NCBI GenBank assembly: GCA_963556145.1
Contig: OY744468.1
Span: 2,046,001-2,110,000 of the forward strand
Source of the DNA: Hygrocybe punicea
Taxonomy: Eukaryota; Basidiomycota; Agaricomycetes; Agaricales; Hygrophoraceae
DNA: 64,000 nucleotides
Direction: 5' to 3'
Position 1 is the stretch's first letter; the number at the start of each line of letters is the position of its first letter. The translations under genes were made by a program, and so were the position numbers. The notes under the pieces were generated by a model. It made no database searches, was not told the origin of the DNA, and saw only the letters and a list, made by a program, of their open reading frames with translations. Below, piece by piece: positions 58,889 to 64,000 of the stretch.

Positions 58889-59164
58889 TCATGGTCTTTT
58901 CCCTGCAACGGGAAGGAGATCTCTCTTCTTGTATACTAATCTCCCCTCAGCGTTACTGACGATTGCAGTGTTGAAAGCAGGTGGAAAGACAATCTTGATT
59001 GTCTGATACAAACGAGTGAGAAAGAGATATGGAGATTATCTGCGACCACTTACAATAGCTCCTGGTTGTTGCGGAACGAATGTAAACACGAATTGCTGAG
59101 TATAAGCACTCATGAATTGGTGGGATGGTGGGAATTGGATGCTGAATGTGTTGGACTCGGACAT
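58889..59164 (-). CDS. Small hypothetical protein or 5' exons of the DUF6698-type gene
   Basis: The ATG at 59164 opens MSESNTFSIQFPPSHQFM and reads to QQPGAI. An intron of about 51 bp (GTAAGTGG...TATCAG) joins in frame to TIKIVFPPAFNTAIVSNAEG, stop 58889-58891, about 74 residues. The composition is beta-rich. A neighbouring frame (GKDHEQMWTAMNALALAAQL, to about 58823, then a GTGAGC donor) might be a further exon, but it needs a frame change. I cannot tell whether this is a separate gene. Confidence 0.4.
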
Positions 59165-59357
59165 TTTGCGGCAACGTCGGTGGTGGGAGATCTCTGTGTG
59201 ATTCGTTGAGAGCACGCTTGTATTAATCATCCTAGATATTACTGATTATCCGTTTAAAGGAATTAATATACCCGACTGTGTGTATGATGAAGTTAAATAG
59301 AAGCATCGGCGAGAGCATACAAAAAGGGAACTTACACCTTGAAATTCATTCCTAGCC

Positions 59358-61205
59358 ATGGAGATTGATCCCAAAGTGATAGGGCAGCCTCTGCCTGGTG
59401 CGCCGTCCAACAAGCACTATCTGTTCCCTGCAACAGAAACCCAGATCAACCAAGTATCTGTGAGTTCGCAGTGATGGGCAAAATTGCACCTTAGATGAAT
59501 TGAAACAGTTTCCCGCTGGAGTCGGCTGTCCGAGCATCCCTCAACAAGGTGTTCAAATCTTTTCGGTGGCCCCGGTACTCCCAGTAGCGCCAAACCCGCC
59601 CACACAACCATATAATCTGGTTCCTGGTGGAAAACTTAACAAGGAAGCCATATGCTGTGAGTTCGTGGTGGTAGAGACAAAGATACATGACCTTGAGCAT
59701 AACATCAAAATATTGCATGGAGAAAATGCAAGGTTACGCGCGGAGGTATTGAAATCACAAGCAGAAATGGAGTTACAGTTCCGGGAGACTGAAAAAAAGT
59801 TTGAAGAAAGATTTGTGGCGCTGAAACATTCTGCAGCTGAAGAGGCGGCCGTACGCAATTCAGGCGTTGCGCGTGAGGAAGAATCTGACAGCAGTAACTC
59901 CAGTGATGTGGAGATGGTCAATGAAGCAGCACGCGAGGCAAAAATGAGCGTTGAGGCATCAAATCATAGCAAGATAAAGGCACGTACCTTGATCTATGAT
60001 ACAGAAAAACTGTTAATTAGCCAGCGAACAGCAACTTGTGCATTTCATGTATTGCAAGTTCCTTGGAGTGTCGAAATTGAGCGAAAAGGGCGATTTCCCA
60101 ATCATCGTTGACGATCCGGACAACCTACCGTTCGTTGATGGCTCTGAAGATGTCCGTCAAGTCCGTTTCCACTGGGACAAACCCAATAAATTCCCTGCAA
60201 ATCATGCATCGATCATGACAATCGTGAGCTTTACACAATCCCATGGGAGCAACTATGTCTCCGAGGCAGCACCGTACCTTGAAAAAATCAAACAAGGCGA
60301 CCTTGAAGCTCGGTTTATTACAAAATATCAAGCACTGCAAAAGGTATTTAGAGGGACAACCGGTAAAAAATCGACGAAGCCAGGTGGTGAACTTAGCAGA
60401 GCTATGAGAGATAACTGTGCTCGAGGGGTATGTCTTCCAATGCGCTATGAAGGAAATGGTTTGACCTGTCGTATTCACATCAGAAACTTGAAATGCGCGA
60501 AAGGAAACGGAATTCCTTACCCGCTGATTCGCAATGGCGCTTGGCAAAGTACAATCACGCCTTTACCCTTCAACAAATGTCTGACGATGAAGACACCTAC
60601 GAAGATGGAAAACTTACCAGAAATGTTTACACATCCCGAGCACCGACAAGCCGCTCTATGGTCGTATGTCAATTGTCTTTCCTGTCCCCGTGTCCTTGCA
60701 CTTATTAAGTGGTTAGATGAAAGAATTATTTGAAGCAATTGATGCTGCACCTGATGTGCGCCCTTCAAGCCAGTTTGCGAAGAGGATTCGTGGGGAACCG
60801 AAGGAACTGCTGCCTCCTGCAACTAAAACTCTCAATGGCCGAGCCCGGCGGTGGATGATCGATCCAAATTGGCTTTCCGATCATGCCGATCATGACCTTC
60901 CAAGTCGGATTGCTGATAACGGGCGACTCTGGGGTGATGCGAATGATCCCGAAGAAATGGTGGTTCTCCTCAAGAAGTCGGCTCAAGACAAAGCAGAGTT
61001 AAAATTGAAACGGAAACGTATGAACATGACCGTAAAGGAATCTGGGGATGGAGATGGAAAGAAGGGAAGAAAACGGGTTAAGAAAGGTAAGGAAAAGGAG
61101 GGCTCCACCTCGACTATGACTGCATCAAGGGCCGGAGGATCACGTTTAGCGCCTATCACTCCAGAAACAATTGACGACAGTGACAGCGACTCAATGTATG
61201 AATGA
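59358..61205 (+). CDS. Hypothetical protein with coiled coil and basic nuclear-type tail
   Basis: Begins at the ATG 59358 (MEIDPKVIGQPLPGAPSNKH) with several exons. Residues encoded at about 59660-59850 form a strong coiled coil (LEHNIKILHGENARLRAEVL). An acidic SDSSNSSDVEM stretch follows. Next is a globular segment from about 60050 with KFLGVSKLSEKGDFPI, VRQVRFHWDKPNKFPANHAS and EKIKQGDLEARFITKYQALQ, a pattern I recall from Agaricomycete proteins of unknown function. The last exon (about 60730-61205) has RRWMIDPNWLSDHADHDLPS, a Lys-rich GRKRVKKGKEKEG signal and an acidic end DDSDSDSMYE. Splice sites near 59470, 59980 and 60470-60600 are uncertain. It is convergent with the transposase to its right. 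Confidence 0.6.
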
Positions 61206-61223
61206 ATGCCATGTTTTGTGGTG

Positions 61224-64000
61224 TTAAAGATTGTCATTGTCATCTTCGAACTCTTCATCTGGCTCAGTACCAGACTTCTTTTTGTTAGTAGAGAAAACGG
61301 TGAGAGAATGTGAAGTACTTACGTGGTCAAAAGAAACCGTAATCCATACATCATCGCCTGTGTTTAAGAGGCTTACAGGAATGAGAGCTAGCGGGCAATC
61401 AATAGTGGATGCGGGGATGACTTCTGGTGGATGAAATTGGTTAGCATAGGCAATTTGGATACCGAGGATGGAAGAACTATACAAGGGGTCAGCGCATGGT
61501 AAGGAATAATGCGATGCTGCTTACAATAAATCCCAAGGAAGTGCAGGAAGCCGATTATCAGAGTAGAGTTGCCGAGTAACCGCGCAAATGTGGGGCGGTT
61601 TATTGGTCCCTGGTACTTGAATGACAAATAGTTCCTCAATTTGAATGGGATAACGACCATTGTCCTGTTGGATGTATGCGAAAACATCGGCCTTCGTACG
61701 CATGTTGGAAATGGAGCCATAGCGAAGCCCGTCCTTGCGAATATATGGCAATCGACAGGCAACTTGATGGCCTAAAAACAGTGTTCCTGGCTCGCGAGAG
61801 AATTCACGCTGGAGTTGTAAGTCGGGCCAAATTTGCCGGCAATGTTGGAGGAGGGTGTATAGGTCCGAGTGGTGGCCAGTTAGACTGGCAGGGCGAATGT
61901 CGTGAAGATTGACAGGCTTGGACAAGACCTTTGGCAGTGACATTGAATCGACCGAGGCTTCACTACGGAAAATGGCTAGTTGTGTCATCATTGCCCCTCG
62001 TTCTTGTGCAGCCTCGGTCTTGATGAGCCGCTCGATTAGTTGTCGTTCATGCACGGAAGCGTCGGGGGGCATTGCGAGGAGGAACTCGTAGATAAGATGG
62101 GTTTGGACCCAGTTTCGCATCAACGTGAGTTCTATCCTTCCACCGTCATGCCCATTGTGTTTGACCTTCTCTAACATTCCATTGAACCGCTCAAATGCGA
62201 AGAGCCACCAGGAGTAGACAGGTCCATATAACTTGATCATGGACGCGAAGTGCATGGCAAGGTGGTGATTAATCGTGAGTTTGACGCCAAGGAAGAGCAG
62301 ACGCTGACAATAGTTTGCTAAATATGTCTGCCCGGCGTGAGCTTGAGACATGGTGATATTTTTAGATGAAAGTAGGCGGACTCCTGCACAAAGTAGGAGG
62401 ATAACGTCGTACAGGGTTTTCCGCTTTCAAGAATGTGCTGTGCTAATGTTCTCATTTGCTGAAACTCCGGGTTCCGTGTCAGGGATATTGTCTGATTGGT
62501 CTCGCCATGTGAACCAGAGGATGACTGGCGTGACAGTCAAAAGGCGGCACCATTCATCTGCTTTTTTCAGTGATTGATTTTCTCCGAGCTATGAGGAGAA
62601 TGTGAACGAGAACGATGTGGAGAATATGTATTTCTTACATTTTTTGGTAGCCTTGTAATATGGCTCGGCCATTTGATTGAGTTAATAACATTTTTGAATC
62701 GTCGTTTTGGGGAATCGGCACCTCCCAGGCCTGAGAACATGTGCGCACCGAACAATACATAGGTGAACAGGAACGCAACAATTCCTGGAAGGAATCATGT
62801 CAGTATAAGTGATCACAACAGCAAGGCAATGCAAACCTACCGAGAAAAATGCAATGCATGAAGTCAAGCGCCGTTTGTAGCGATGGCCGCCACCCAGGGA
62901 TCCAATCAAGTGCACAAAAGTGAACGCCATGGTTCATTATAATATCCACCTGCCGCCTTACAGATGCATCTTTGTAGTAGAATTTCTGCTTGAGCATGTC
63001 ATAGTCATCTCGCGGCGTAAAGGCTATAAAAAAACAAGGGTTGTGAGCAAGATCAACAGCTCAATAAATTTTCTGAATTAATACCATTGATATCATACCC
63101 TTGTGGTCGATTTACATCCAAGAGTACACATCGGCACCACGGACAAGGATTGATGTCGGAACTATGACCTGCCGTACCCAAGATCTTGCGTGCACCAGGT
63201 GTATCGCAGTTGTCACAAATGATATCGGCGTAGACTTCTTCCTGAACGATAATTCTGTCGTCATCATCATACATCTCCATCTGAACACCTAGATAGTTAT
63301 ATTAGCGTGAAAATGGCAACTAATCACTGAATTTGAGTCACCGTTCTTCAGCTGGACCATGTCCCGAGCAAGTAGTTCAAGCCCGTTGGTGAGTTGTTCA
63401 TATGTGGGTTCGTGTGGTCCCGGCGTGATCAGTGGGCAACAAACATTGACTTGGAGGAACCTGTGCTCACGCAGGAGGTCTGCAATAGATATATAAACTG
63501 GTCCTGTGGAATGTGGGCGGTTTTCGAGGGAGCCAAACCTGGAGCGTGGTCAAAGAGGCAATTTACGGTACTCAAATTGGTTGAACTTACCAATCAATGT
63601 TGATAACAAGGTGTAATCCAAAGCGGTGTTCCGTGAGGTTTTGTCCCGCTCCATCTCCGATTGGTGTATCACGTACCGTCCCATAGTTACCAACTTCTCG
63701 CTTGATTTTGGTCTTGAATTTGTGCCAGATGCTTCCGTCATACATATCCCGCATAACAAATTCGTCGTCCTCATTCTGATCAGTCGGAGTGTTTCGATTG
63801 TCACGAATGAGCTTCCGAAATCCTTTGCGACGGACCATACGACGGAGACTCTGAATGAGAGATACCTGAGGTATTATCGTGATAGGGTGGCGCTTCGGGC
63901 GCCCTTTTGAATCCCTTTTTTCAGTGTAGATCGTCCCAGGACATTCGGATGCCAAGCAACCTGGTCCATCAAGCTCAAGCAGTTCTCGTGGCGAATAATG
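61224..64000 (-). CDS. CACTA/EnSpm (Tnp2-type) transposase, N-terminus beyond window
   Basis: A multi-exon minus-strand gene running off the right edge. Visible from N to C are RKLIRDNRNTPTDQ and MYDGSIWHKFKTKI, LHLVINIDWFGSLENRPHST, CCPLITPGPHEPTYEQLTNG, ICDNCDTPGARKILGTAGHS with a CPWCRC zinc-knuckle, and RPQGYDI. Then come DWIPGWRPSLQTALDFMHCI and a C-terminal region with LTINHHLAMHFASMIKLYGP, VYSWWLFAFERFNGMLEKVK and NGHDGGRIELTLMRNW. The FERFNG...NGHDGG block and the NVDWF..GP.EP arrangement are typical of fungal Tnp2/DUF4218-type transposases. No disabling stop was noticed. The last short exon ends in acidic EEFEDDNDNL; stop 61224-61226. Confidence 0.8.

Overview
The window is from a filamentous basidiomycete, almost certainly an Agaricomycete. 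Genes carry many 45-60 bp GT-AG introns. The repertoire (Plavaka transposases, DUF6698-type proteins, Pcl-type cyclin, fungal hAT and CACTA/Tnp2 elements) is typical of mushroom genomes. All calls are by eye from the sequence; most exon borders are approximate and family names come from remembered motifs, not searches.

Layout. 1-4.3 kb: a decayed Plavaka transposase gene (+) with a nonsense codon, a frameshift and a 418-bp foldback hAT MITE. 4.7-13 kb: a small-gene region with a minus ORF of about 32-aa repeats, a coiled-coil gene broken by one TGA, and two divergent gene pairs (9459/9714 and 11931/12147). 13.4-17.8 kb: an intact-looking second Plavaka gene. 18.8-20.2 kb: a DUF6698-type gene. 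21.0-23.1 kb: an LRR/SAP-like gene. 23.3-34.3 kb: a TBC-domain Rab-GAP gene (-) split by a complete 7180-bp hAT transposon. 34.4 kb: COA6, divergent from the Rab-GAP. 35.7-38.7 kb: an intronless 997-aa protein gene. 39.9-42.1 kb: a conserved-looking hypothetical gene (-). 43.2-46.5 kb: a third Plavaka gene. 46.9-48.3 kb: a Pcl-type cyclin with a cyclin-box deletion, flanked by a partial duplication. 48.6-53.9 kb: a 5294-bp LTR element without gag/pol (LARD-like), with nearly identical 909-bp LTRs. 53.9-56.9 kb: non-coding repeat debris with a lone hAT terminus. 56.9-61.2 kb: a second DUF6698-type gene and neighbours. 61.2 kb to the end: a CACTA/Tnp2 transposase (-) running off the window.

The main theme is layered mobile-element activity. 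Three independent insertions can be read to the base from target-site duplications: a hAT MITE inside Plavaka, an autonomous hAT inside the Rab-GAP, and the LARD near a cyclin duplication. In both hAT cases, removing the element and one duplication copy returns an uninterrupted reading frame. The only confident housekeeping genes are the TBC Rab-GAP, COA6 and, before its deletion, the Pcl-type cyclin.
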